Origin: an uncultured bacterium
GTDB taxonomy: Bacteria > Spirochaetota > Brevinematia > DTOW01
Length of the DNA stretch: 8,295 nucleotides
Assembly: GCA_937928175.1 (NCBI GenBank)
Contig: CALFVP010000148.1
Coordinates: forward strand, 1 to 8,295
Direction: 5' to 3'
Positions 1 through 6,252 of this stretch are shown piece after piece. A program made the translations under genes and the position numbers. Position 1 is the first letter of the stretch. Each line of letters opens with the position of its first letter. The notes beneath the pieces were generated by a model that did not search any database, was not told where the DNA came from, and saw only the letters and a list, made by a program, of their open reading frames with translations.

Positions 1-1559
1 TTTATAAGTTTTAGTTTTCCTAAAATAACTTCACCTGTTTTACCATCGATAGTTATCCAATCTTCTTCCTTGATTGTATAATTACCATCTTTGGTTTTTG
101 CTATTTTGTTTTTTTCATCTACAATTAGGTCTTCACATCCTACAACGCATGGTTTACCCATACCTCTAGCAACAACTGCTGCATGTGAAGTTAATCCGCC
201 TCTTGCTGTAAGTATTCCCTTTGATGCATGCATTCCTCCAACGTCTTCTGGTGAGGTTTCTGGTCTTAATAGTATTACTTCTTTTCCTTCTTTAGCTAGT
301 TTTTCAGCATCCTTTGCAAAAAATACTACTTGTCCTGTTGCTGCTCCAGGTGATGCTGGAAGTCCTTTTGCTATAACTTTATCAGAGTATTTCTCAGATG
401 GATCTATCATAGGATGCAATAATTGATCTATGTGTCCTGGTTGTACCCTTGTTATTGCTTCTTCTTCTGTTATTATACCTTCCTTTACTAAATCTACTGC
501 TATTCTAACGGCAGCAAGTCCAGTTCTTTTAGCAGACCTTGTTTGTAGTAAGTAAAGTTTACCTCTTTCTACTGTAAATTCAATATCTTGGACATCTTTG
601 TAATGTTTTTCTAGCAATTCTGCAACTTTTAGAAGTTGGTCGTATACCTCAGGTAATCTTCTTTTAAGCTCTTCTATCTTCATGGGTGTTCTTATTCCTG
701 CAACAACATCTTCACCTTGTGCGTTAGGTAAAAATTCTGCATAGAACTCTTTTTCTCCTGTATTTGGATTCCTTGTAAACCCTACACCAGTTCCAGAATC
801 TTCTCCCATGTTACCAAAAACCATTTCAACCACGTTAACTGCAGTTCCTAAAAGCCCCCTTATTTCGTTTATTTCTCTATACTTTATTGCCCTTTCGTTC
901 ATCCATGACTTAAACACTGCTTCTATTGCCATATCAAGCTGTTTTCTTGGATCTTGTGGAAACTCAAAACCGTGCTTCTTGTAAACTTCTTTGTACTTTT
1001 CTACTACTTCAATCAGATCTTCTGAAGATAGCTCACTGTCCCATTTCACATTCTTCTCTTTTTTCTTTTCTTCTAAAATGTGCTCAAACTCATTCTTTTC
1101 AATTCCTAAAACCACATCTCCAAACATCTGAATAAATCTTCTGTAGGCATCGTAAGCAAACCTTGGGTTGTTCGTTGATTTTGCTAATCCTTTAACACTT
1201 TCGTCGTTAAGACCCAAGTTAAGAATAGTATCCATCATACCTGGCATTGAAACTGCTGCTCCAGACCTAACAGAAACTAAAAGAGGGTTATTTAAATCAC
1301 CAAACTTCTTACCTGTTGTATCTTCAAGCCTTTTAAGATGCATTTCAATTTCTTCTTTTAGTCCCTCAGGGTAAGTATGGTTGTTTTTGTAGTAATAATC
1401 ACAAACTTCAGCTGAAATGGTAAAACCAGCAGGAACTGGTAACCCTATGTTTGTCATTTCTGCTAAACCTGCCCCTTTGCCACCAAGAATGTCTTTCATC
1501 TTACCAGTTCCTTCAGCTTTACCATTACCAAAAAAGTAAACATACTTCTTATTTTCCAT
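1..1559 (-). CDS. ppdK: pyruvate, phosphate dikinase, N-terminal part (3' end outside window)
   Basis: Interconverts pyruvate + ATP + Pi and PEP + AMP + PPi in the cytoplasm. In anaerobes it often works glycolytically with PPi. I translated 519 codons. The glycine-rich GGKGAGLAEMTNIGLPVPAGF segment near residues 26-46 and Arg98 in SVRSGAAVSMPGMMDT belong to the N-terminal nucleotide-binding domain. The LLQTR motif with Arg341 closes that domain. The swivelling phosphohistidine domain has GGLTSHAAVVARGMGKP, with the phosphorylated His at residue 459 (codon 183-185). These match Arg92, Arg337 and His455 of the Clostridium symbiosum enzyme with small offsets. Family length is about 880 aa, so the PEP/pyruvate-binding TIM barrel lies beyond base 1. 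The start is the ATG at 1559-1557, with a perfect AGGAGG at 1565-1570, five bases upstream. The motif combination separates it from PEP synthase. It lies 76 bases downstream of lpxC, probably with its own promoter. Confidence 0.96.
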   Translation of the reverse strand, partial: MENKKYVYFFGNGKAEGTGKMKDILGGKGAGLAEMTNIGLPVPAGFTISAEVCDYYYKNNHTYPEGLKEEIEMHLKRLEDTTGKKFGDLNNPLLVSVRSGAAVSMPGMMDTILNLGLNDESVKGLAKSTNNPRFAYDAYRRFIQMFGDVVLGIEKNEFEHILEEKKKEKNVKWDSELSSEDLIEVVEKYKEVYKKHGFEFPQDPRKQLDMAIEAVFKSWMNERAIKYREINEIRGLLGTAVNVVEMVFGNMGEDSGTGVGFTRNPNTGEKEFYAEFLPNAQGEDVVAGIRTPMKIEELKRRLPEVYDQLLKVAELLEKHYKDVQDIEFTVERGKLYLLQTRSAKRTGLAAVRIAVDLVKEGIITEEEAITRVQPGHIDQLLHPMIDPSEKYSDKVIAKGLPASPGAATGQVVFFAKDAEKLAKEGKEVILLRPETSPEDVGGMHASKGILTARGGLTSHAAVVARGMGKPCVVGCEDLIVDEKNKIAKTKDGNYTIKEEDWITIDGKTGEVILGKLKLI

Positions 1560-1564
1560 AAAAA

Positions 1565-1606
1565 CCTCCTGTCTAAAGTATATTTAAGGAATAATTTCAT
1601 TAGCAA
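1565..1606 (-). promoter_or_regulatory. putative ppdK promoter and Shine-Dalgarno site
   Basis: On the minus strand TTGCTA (1606-1601) and TATACT (1582-1577) are separated by 18 bases, a fair sigma-70-type pair. The expected transcription start is near 1570, so the leader would be only about 11 nt and would begin at the AGGAGG ribosome site (1570-1565). No hairpin terminator lies between lpxC and ppdK, so read-through from lpxC is also possible. The promoter is inferred by eye only. Confidence 0.45.
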
Positions 1607-1635
1607 TTTTTTAAACATCAAAACTTGAAATCACA

Positions 1636-2463
1636 TTAAGAATTACTCAGTGTATAGTTAAATACCATTTCAATGAGTTTAGTATCAATAAAGTGTCCGC
1701 TTTTTCTGGCAATAAATTCACCAACTAGTCTGGGTGAAAATAAAGCAATAGCTCCAAGTAGATCCAAAACTTTGTGTCTAACATTCTCGTTTTGGTATCT
1801 ATCTCCGTTAAGAGATTTCCCTTGGACTTTACTGTAGACATGTACATTTTCCATACTTGCGCCTAAAGCTAAACCAACATTCTTAAGTTTCTCTGAGTCT
1901 TCTATAAAACCAAAAGTTCTAGCTTTTGAAATTTCATTTTCGTAAGTTTCTTCGTTTATCTCCAACCTTATTTTTTCTTTACCTATAACTTCAAAATCTA
2001 TCTCGTAGTCTACTATTAATCTGCTATTGGGTCTAACTATTAAGTACTGTTCTTCGTTTTTGTAAAAAGAAAATTCTTTGTCAATAAAAAAATATTCTTT
2101 TCTGGTACTTTGTTCAACTAAGCCAACTTCTTTTATTCTATCAACAAAAACTTTTGCACTACCATCCATTATAGGTATTTCCTTACCTTCTATGACTTTA
2201 ATTAAAACATTGTCTATTCCCAATCCTAAAAATACAGAAAAAAGATGTTCAACAGTCATGATACTGTAATTGCCAAAGCATAAAGTTATGTTCTGAAGAG
2301 TATTACAAACGTTCTTAGGAGTAACATCAAAAACTTTTCCATCAATCTCAAACTTTATACCAGAGTTTTCATCTATAGGAAGAAGGTAAATAGCTGAGTA
2401 TTCTCCAGAGTGTAGTCCAGTACCTTCAAAAAAGATAGATCTAGAAATAGTTCTTTGATACAT
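1636..2463 (-). CDS. lpxC: UDP-3-O-acyl-N-acetylglucosamine deacetylase
   Basis: Zinc-dependent deacetylase that removes acetate from UDP-3-O-acyl-GlcNAc, the committed step of lipid A synthesis, in the cytoplasm. The 275-aa protein begins with the usual RTI...F.GTGLHSGE pattern. It has TVEHLFSVFLGLGIDN with Glu72 and zinc ligand His73, then IPIMDGSA near residue 96. SKARTFGF lies near 179, GLALGASMENVHVY near 197, and the second zinc motif RHKVLDLLGA has His230 and Asp234. KSGHFIDTKL near 254 carries the catalytic His257. These correspond to the known LpxC metal and catalytic residues, and the length fits the compact Aquifex-like form with no FabZ fusion. The ATG at 2463-2461 has GGGAG about eight bases upstream. 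It is divergent from the lipoprotein gene and is the best evidence here for an outer membrane with lipid A. LpxC is usually followed or preceded by other lpx genes; here it is not. Confidence 0.96.
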   Translation of the reverse strand: MYQRTISRSIFFEGTGLHSGEYSAIYLLPIDENSGIKFEIDGKVFDVTPKNVCNTLQNITLCFGNYSIMTVEHLFSVFLGLGIDNVLIKVIEGKEIPIMDGSAKVFVDRIKEVGLVEQSTRKEYFFIDKEFSFYKNEEQYLIVRPNSRLIVDYEIDFEVIGKEKIRLEINEETYENEISKARTFGFIEDSEKLKNVGLALGASMENVHVYSKVQGKSLNGDRYQNENVRHKVLDLLGAIALFSPRLVGEFIARKSGHFIDTKLIEMVFNYTLSNS

Positions 2464-2482
2464 TCAAAACTCCCGTAATATA

Positions 2483-2512
2483 ATTATAAATTATTGCTCT
2501 AATTGTTTATAA
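2483..2512 (-). promoter_or_regulatory. putative lpxC promoter in divergent region
   Basis: A perfect TATAAT on the minus strand (2488-2483) is preceded 18 bases upstream by a weak -35 match, TTATAA (2512-2507). The predicted start near 2476 gives a leader of about 13 nt that opens at the GGGAG ribosome site (2476-2472). The region is AT-rich, so chance TATAAT matches are likely and confidence is modest. Confidence 0.4.
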
Positions 2513-2533
2513 TTTAATTGATAAATTGGAGGG
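2485..2533 (+). promoter_or_regulatory. putative promoter and SD of the lipoprotein gene
   Basis: TATAAT at 2508-2513 is placed for a start near 2520. The -35 region at 2485-2490 (TATAAA) is poor. The SD GGAGGG at 2528-2533 is strong, four bases before the ATG at 2538. The two divergent -10 boxes are about 20 bases apart, so lpxC and the lipoprotein gene probably compete for polymerase or share control. Confidence 0.4.
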
Positions 2534-2537
2534 TATT

Positions 2538-2987
2538 ATGAAAAATGTTGCTTTGTTATTGGTATCCATTTTTTTACTTTTTATTTTCACAGGATGTAAG
2601 TATCAAGAAAATGAGAGTGAAAAACTTGAAGAAAATATTAACTATCTACTTAGTCAGATCGTTGTTGAGCTTAAAGATACTAAGAAAATAAAGCTTTCAC
2701 CGAGGACTTTTATAGAGCTTAACGCAATATTAATAGTTAGTAACTATCTCTGGACAAAAGAGCTTATTAAATCACAGACAAACTTTTCTTCTGAAATGCT
2801 AGAGGAGTATAGGAATACAAAGAAAGAACAGCTTTTATCTTCTTTCGGATTAACAGTTCAAGAGTTTGAAAACTATTCAATAAAAAACTATCAATTACTT
2901 AAATCGTTTTCAGACCAAAACCCTGGTATTATGGAAAAGTACAACCAGCTTTCGAAAATGTTACCAACGCTTTTTGAAGATTACTAG
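2538..2987 (+). CDS. small predicted lipoprotein, function unknown
   Basis: A 149-aa protein with a lipoprotein signal: MKNV, a hydrophobic stretch at residues 5-17, then FTGC with Cys20 as the lipidated residue. Phe at -3 is a permitted but not ideal lipobox residue. The mature part (21-149) looks all-helical and charged, rich in Glu, Lys, Asn and Leu, with no Cys after the lipobox. The C-terminal segment around residues 86-142 (EEYRNTKKEQLLSSFGLTVQEF and onward) has the spacing of a helix, a Gly-Leu-Thr turn and a helix. That pattern is seen in SurA-type chaperone N-domains and in DUF4296-like lipoproteins, but I cannot claim homology. I chose ATG 2538 rather than the in-frame TTG at 2526, because the TTG overlaps the GGAGGG ribosome site and the shorter form gives a clean signal peptide. 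It is the first gene of the plus-strand block, 38 bases before the next. Confidence 0.85.
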   Translation: MKNVALLLVSIFLLFIFTGCKYQENESEKLEENINYLLSQIVVELKDTKKIKLSPRTFIELNAILIVSNYLWTKELIKSQTNFSSEMLEEYRNTKKEQLLSSFGLTVQEFENYSIKNYQLLKSFSDQNPGIMEKYNQLSKMLPTLFEDY

Positions 2988-2990
2988 AAT

Positions 2991-3019
2991 TTGACTATTA
3001 GTAAAATTTTTACGAAAAT
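2991..3019 (+). promoter_or_regulatory. putative leaderless promoter for the 108-aa gene
   Basis: TTGACT (2991-2996, five of six matches to consensus) and GAAAAT (3014-3019, four of six) are 17 bases apart. Six bases separate the -10 box from the GTG at 3026, so the predicted start coincides with the start codon. There is no SD upstream of this GTG. Inferred by eye. Confidence 0.45.
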
Positions 3020-3025
3020 TTTATT

Positions 3026-3352
3026 GTGAGCTACACACCTTTAGATGTTAAAACAGTAATGTTTTCTGATAATCTTCTTATGAAAAACTCAATTAATAAC
3101 CCTGCTTACGCTTCTTCTCTTCAAAGTCAGGCTAAAGTCCAAATAAAAGAAAAATCAGAGATTGAGCAAAATAGAACAAATGATATTGTTGAAATATCAA
3201 GAGAAAGTGATAAAATAAAAAGAAAATCTTTAGGTGAAGATAACACTCAGCAACAAAGTAGTAGAAGAGATAGCAAAAAAGATAGTAATAAAGATGATAA
3301 AGGGAATTTTGTTGAAAGTAGTAATAAAAGTATGATAGATATTATTGTATGA
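3026..3352 (+). CDS. small charged protein resembling a flagellar-operon hypothetical
   Basis: A 108-aa hydrophilic protein without signal peptide or membrane segment. Three parts are visible. An N-terminal motif, MSYTPLDVKTVMFS, is followed by a stretch of small polar residues. A middle region (35-100) is dominated by Lys, Glu, Asp, Ser and Gln and is probably disordered. A short hydrophobic tail, SMIDIIV, ends the protein. The N-terminal P-[IL]-D pattern, basic/acidic linker and terminal IDI-x-V are how I remember short uncharacterised proteins downstream of fliA and FapA/DUF342 genes in Firmicute and spirochaete motility operons. That is recognition from memory, not an alignment. The start is GTG; it is the only standard start before Met12 and keeps the PLDV motif. 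There is no SD. Its TGA overlaps the next gene's ATG by four bases (3349-3352), so the two are translationally coupled and probably work together. Confidence 0.75.
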   Translation: MSYTPLDVKTVMFSDNLLMKNSINNPAYASSLQSQAKVQIKEKSEIEQNRTNDIVEISRESDKIKRKSLGEDNTQQQSSRRDSKKDSNKDDKGNFVESSNKSMIDIIV

Positions 3353-4008
3353 ACTTTATTTTTATTGTCTTATTTATAGTTTTCTTCTTTATAGTTTTAT
3401 TCTTTTATGCAAAGCTTCATGATGAGATAAAGAATGTTAAAGGTAAGGGGTTTGTTGATGAGGTAAAAAAAGAAATAGAAGGGCTAATAGTAGAGTTTAA
3501 TAAAGTTTCTAATAGAAAAATATTAGTTATTGAGGAAAAAATTAAAGAACTTAATAACCTTATTAAGATGGCAGATGAAAGAATACTGAAACTTGATGCA
3601 TTGACTAGGAACTATACAGAAATAATTAAAAGGTATGAGCTTATAAAGAAAGAAGTACAATTACCGTTTGTTGAGCGAAAAACTAATTATATTGGTGATT
3701 CAAGTGCTAATGAAGTGGAAAATGTTGGAAAAGAAATAAAAAGGCAAGTTTACAAAACACATAAGTCTTACACCGACCAAGAAAGTGAAAAGAAAAGTAA
3801 AAAAGGTCAAAGTTTTAAAAGTCATGATGATCAAAGAGAAGAAAGCGAAGTTGAGAATATTAACCTTGAGGAATTGGATTTTGGGGCTAGAGCTGATCTT
3901 TTGAAAAAGCTACTTTCTATGGAGATTGATGAAAATAAACTGTTAAAAATGGGTTTTTCCCAATCTGAGATAGAAATAGCAAAAATAGTTTTGTCATCAA
4001 AGAGATGA
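3349..4008 (+). CDS. membrane-anchored coiled-coil protein with C-terminal helical motif (DUF6115-like)
   Basis: A 219-aa protein with one N-terminal membrane segment (residues 2-20, almost all Phe/Ile/Leu/Val) and no cleavage site. Next come a long predicted coiled coil (about 25-105, Lys/Glu/Ile/Leu heptads) and a Lys/Ser/Glu-rich linker (about 108-172). It ends in a compact domain (174-219) reading ARADLLKKLLSMEID, then LLKMGFSQSEIEIAKIVL. That last part looks like a small helix-turn-helix of the type 'L.k.G.s..EIa' at the end of DUF6115-like proteins next to motility genes in Firmicutes. The family call is from memory. With the positive-inside rule the coiled coil should lie in the cytoplasm (Lys22-Lys34 follow the segment), so the protein may tether a complex to the inner membrane. 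The ATG overlaps the upstream TGA, and there is no SD, as expected for coupling. Confidence 0.8.
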   Translation: MNFIFIVLFIVFFFIVLFFYAKLHDEIKNVKGKGFVDEVKKEIEGLIVEFNKVSNRKILVIEEKIKELNNLIKMADERILKLDALTRNYTEIIKRYELIKKEVQLPFVERKTNYIGDSSANEVENVGKEIKRQVYKTHKSYTDQESEKKSKKGQSFKSHDDQREESEVENINLEELDFGARADLLKKLLSMEIDENKLLKMGFSQSEIEIAKIVLSSKR

Positions 4009-4010
4009 AT

Positions 4011-4040
4011 TTGGAAAACTTTTTCATTGTTGTTTATCAT
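4011..4040 (+). promoter_or_regulatory. putative near-leaderless promoter for the S55 peptidase gene
   Basis: TTGGAA (4011-4016) and TATCAT (4035-4040, five of six) are separated by 18 bases, and eight bases lie between the -10 box and the ATG at 4049. The region before the ATG is T-rich and has no SD. Transcription would begin at or one to two bases before the start codon. Inferred by eye. Confidence 0.42.
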
Positions 4041-4048
4041 TTTCTAAT

Positions 4049-5737
4049 ATGAGAGAAAAAGTATTTATCGTATTTGTAATATTGTTTTTGTTTTCTTCGT
4101 TTTCTTTTTGTTTAGATGGTAGTTTTTTACCTTTTAGTTCTGTTAGTAAAGGTATGAAAGGCTTTGGTATAACTAGATGGAATAACAACGAAGTTAAAAA
4201 GTTTGAAGTTGAGATAATAGGGGTTCTTAAAAATGTACCTGGTTCTGGGGTTATAATAGCAAAGATAAACGATGATGAGATAAAAAACACTGGTATTGTT
4301 GCTGGGATGAGTGGTAGTCCTGTTTATGTAAGTAACAAAATTATTGGAGCGATAGCATTTACGTGGGGTTTTTTAAAAGAACCGTTTATTGGGATAACAC
4401 CTATAGAAGATCTATTTTTACTTCAAAACTACATGAAAAACTATATAAATACTTCAGGTGATTTAAAGTATATAACACCGATACTGCTAAGTGGTGTATC
4501 AAGTACTACAAAGGAGTTACTCAAAAATAAGTTTAAGGACAAAAACGTTTTGTTTATAGACTCATTCTCTGCTTTTAATGTTAGTAAAGTGAATTTTGGA
4601 AGTGTCAGCAATACATTTAAACCTGGGGATGGTATAGGTATATCTCTGGTAAGTGGTGATATGGAAATTACTGCTATAGGTACTGTTACCTACGTTGAAG
4701 GTAACAAAATATTTGGTTTAGGGCACCCTGTATTTTTTAGCGGTAAAACATCTATACCTATATCAGATGTAGAAATTATTACAGTAATTCCTAAACAAGA
4801 CCTGTCTTTTAAGATAGGTATACCTAAAAGTATAGTTGGAAGTATGGAGTTTGATGGTAGTAGTGGTATTTTTGCTATATTAGGAAAAGAAGCTCCTACT
4901 ATAAATGTTTCTGTAAACGTTGATAATAAAAATTTTTATAATTATTCAATAGCTAAAGATTCTGTACTTTCTAGGTATTTAGCTTCGGCAGTAATTACAG
5001 AATCAATACTGAGAACAAAAGGAATAAGCGGAGAAGGTAATATTGAGCTCTCTTGTTCAGTATCGTTTAACCTTGAAGGAGTAGACAAAGAGTTTATTCT
5101 TTCTTTCAAAGATATAATACCTATATACAATTTAGGGATTGGTTATGGTTTGTCCGTTTCTGATGTGTCATCAATATTGGATTTTATAATGTATAACCCT
5201 TTATTCAAAGCAAGTATAAACAAGATTCACGTTAGCGTAAATACAAAACCTTTGGATGTTGGTTTTATTACTTTTGTAATTCCATCGAAAGTTACTGTTT
5301 CTCCAAATGAGGAAATAAAAATCACAGTAGGTGTAAAAAAGTTTAGAGGTGAAATGGTAACAAGAGAATTTACAGTAAAAATTCCGTCTTGGGTTTCTAA
5401 CGGTACTAAGATATCTATAGGTGTTATGAATAAGGCTACGAGGGTTATTCAAAGATTAAATAACTTCCCTGAAAGTATGGTTTTTGATACTTACGAGAAG
5501 TTATACAAGTTTATATCAGAGGATCTAAGAGTAGATAAAATGGTACTTTACCTTGAAATTCCAGGAATAAGCTACGCTAGTGGTGGATACATCTATAACT
5601 TGCTACCAGGTTACCTTTCAACACTTTTTTCTGTAAGTTCAAAGTCCAAAAATGTAATACCGTTTACAATAGAGGAAGAGATACTGGAAGAATTTCCTAT
5701 AGGTGGTTCAGCAACGACAACTATTTTTGTAAATTAA
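4049..5737 (+). CDS. exported SpoIVB/S55-type serine peptidase-like protein
   Basis: A 562-aa protein. Residues 1-20 form a Phe-rich signal peptide. Cys21 is preceded by Phe rather than Gly/Ala, so lipidation is unlikely. SKGMKGFGITRW (33-44) and EVEIIGVLKNVPGSG (54-67) open the domain. TGIVAGMSGSPVYVSNKIIGAI (81-102) holds the candidate nucleophile Ser88, followed by FLKEPFIGITPIEDL. Around residues 195-290 lie GDGIGISLVSGDMEITAIGTVTYVEGNK, then FGLGHPVFF with candidate catalytic His226, and GIFAILGKEAPTI. The remainder (about 400-562) looks beta-rich, with VSPNEEIKITV and a closing GGSATTTIFVN. The order, Ser motif then GHP motif, is that of the large periplasmic S55-like group of Deltaproteobacteria and Acidobacteria. 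In sporulation SpoIVB, as I recall it, His236 precedes Ser378. No PDZ domain is evident. Substrate unknown. The ATG has no SD but is fixed by the signal peptide. It sits 40 bases after the coiled-coil gene. Confidence 0.88.
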   Translation: MREKVFIVFVILFLFSSFSFCLDGSFLPFSSVSKGMKGFGITRWNNNEVKKFEVEIIGVLKNVPGSGVIIAKINDDEIKNTGIVAGMSGSPVYVSNKIIGAIAFTWGFLKEPFIGITPIEDLFLLQNYMKNYINTSGDLKYITPILLSGVSSTTKELLKNKFKDKNVLFIDSFSAFNVSKVNFGSVSNTFKPGDGIGISLVSGDMEITAIGTVTYVEGNKIFGLGHPVFFSGKTSIPISDVEIITVIPKQDLSFKIGIPKSIVGSMEFDGSSGIFAILGKEAPTINVSVNVDNKNFYNYSIAKDSVLSRYLASAVITESILRTKGISGEGNIELSCSVSFNLEGVDKEFILSFKDIIPIYNLGIGYGLSVSDVSSILDFIMYNPLFKASINKIHVSVNTKPLDVGFITFVIPSKVTVSPNEEIKITVGVKKFRGEMVTREFTVKIPSWVSNGTKISIGVMNKATRVIQRLNNFPESMVFDTYEKLYKFISEDLRVDKMVLYLEIPGISYASGGYIYNLLPGYLSTLFSVSSKSKNVIPFTIEEEILEEFPIGGSATTTIFVN

Positions 5738-5756
5738 ATTTTTTCATCACGATAAT
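5727..5756 (+). promoter_or_regulatory. putative leaderless promoter for the 162-aa exported protein gene
   Basis: TTGTAA (5727-5732) lies within the end of the peptidase gene and GATAAT (5751-5756, five of six) follows after 18 bases. Seven bases then lead to the GTG at 5764, so transcription would start at the GTG. No SD is present. Inferred by eye. Confidence 0.45.
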
Positions 5757-5763
5757 TATTAAC

Positions 5764-6252
5764 GTGAAAAAATTGATTTGTTTTATAGTATTAACTTTTA
5801 TTGCTTTTGATACTTACGCATATTTGGAAAAGAGTGACATTTTATACATATTAAAAAATCACAAAGAGAAGGGATTTTATTTTGAAGGGGAGGTCTCAAC
5901 CGATACTTTAAAAGTTATCTTAGACTTTCCGACGAACTCTGAAAAGATTTTTATAAATTTTGCTAAGAGTAGGTTTGGGGAAATTGTAAATTTTTATTCA
6001 ACTGTTATGGTAGTTGATAAAAAACCTTCTTACGAATTAATGGAATACTTACTTAGAGCAAATAACTTTAATGAATCTCTTGGTTTTTTATACTTATACT
6101 ATGATGTATTGACTGACAAATGGTTTATTGATTACTGCGTTAGAATTAGAAAAGAGGATATAACAAAAGAATCTCTTTTATCCATTATAAAGATCGTTGG
6201 TATATATACAATATCGAGTAGAAAGTATATTTCAAGTTTAATCTTTAAATAA
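5764..6252 (+). CDS. exported protein, possibly YbjN-like
   Basis: A 162-aa protein with a clear type I signal peptide: MKK, hydrophobic 4-14, and a probable cut after TYA (residue 19). The mature protein of about 143 aa alternates helix and strand. It has an N-terminal helix (SDILYILKNHKEKG), strands near 38-65 (FYFEGEV, LKVILDFP, KIFINFA), IVNFYSTVMVV (74-84), and helix SYELMEYLLRANN. Strands LGFLYLYYDV and WFIDYCVRIR and a final helix, ESLLSIIKIVGIYT, follow. That order, with a '..ll..N....fg.f..d' middle, resembles the YbjN / secretion-chaperone-like fold, which is usually cytoplasmic. I give the resemblance low weight. Function unknown. The GTG start is supported because it places MKK at the head of the signal peptide, and there is no SD. 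The gene follows the peptidase after 26 bases and could encode a partner or substrate of it. Its 3' end overlaps speE on the other strand. Confidence 0.8.
   Translation: MKKLICFIVLTFIAFDTYAYLEKSDILYILKNHKEKGFYFEGEVSTDTLKVILDFPTNSEKIFINFAKSRFGEIVNFYSTVMVVDKKPSYELMEYLLRANNFNESLGFLYLYYDVLTDKWFIDYCVRIRKEDITKESLLSIIKIVGIYTISSRKYISSLIFK

Noticed and set aside
91..1374. Plus-strand open frames at 91-426, 926-1135 and 1168-1374
   Set aside because: All lie antisense to ppdK, whose translation is continuous and full of family motifs. They have no SD, and their residue composition is that of a reverse-complement shadow.
2078..2269. Plus-strand open frame inside lpxC
   Set aside because: It is antisense to conserved LpxC coding sequence, with no SD and no recognisable protein.
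2526..2537. TTG start four codons upstream for the lipoprotein gene
   Set aside because: The TTG overlaps the GGAGGG ribosome site of the ATG at 2538, and the longer form puts an acidic residue before the signal peptide.
3190..3345. Low-complexity AAAGATAGTAA-like repetition
   Set aside because: It is explained by the Lys/Asp/Ser-rich disordered middle of the 108-aa protein. The units are irregular and do not form a tandem repeat.
4108..4114. Cys21 of the S55 peptidase as a lipoprotein site
   Set aside because: The preceding residues are Ser-Phe. A Phe at -1 does not fit a lipobox, so ordinary signal peptidase cleavage is more likely.
3831..5452. Minus-strand open frames at 3831-4040, 4024-4290, 4942-5130 and 5201-5452
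   Set aside because: They are opposite the coiled-coil and S55 peptidase genes, which have clear signals and motifs, and none has an SD or sensible protein character.
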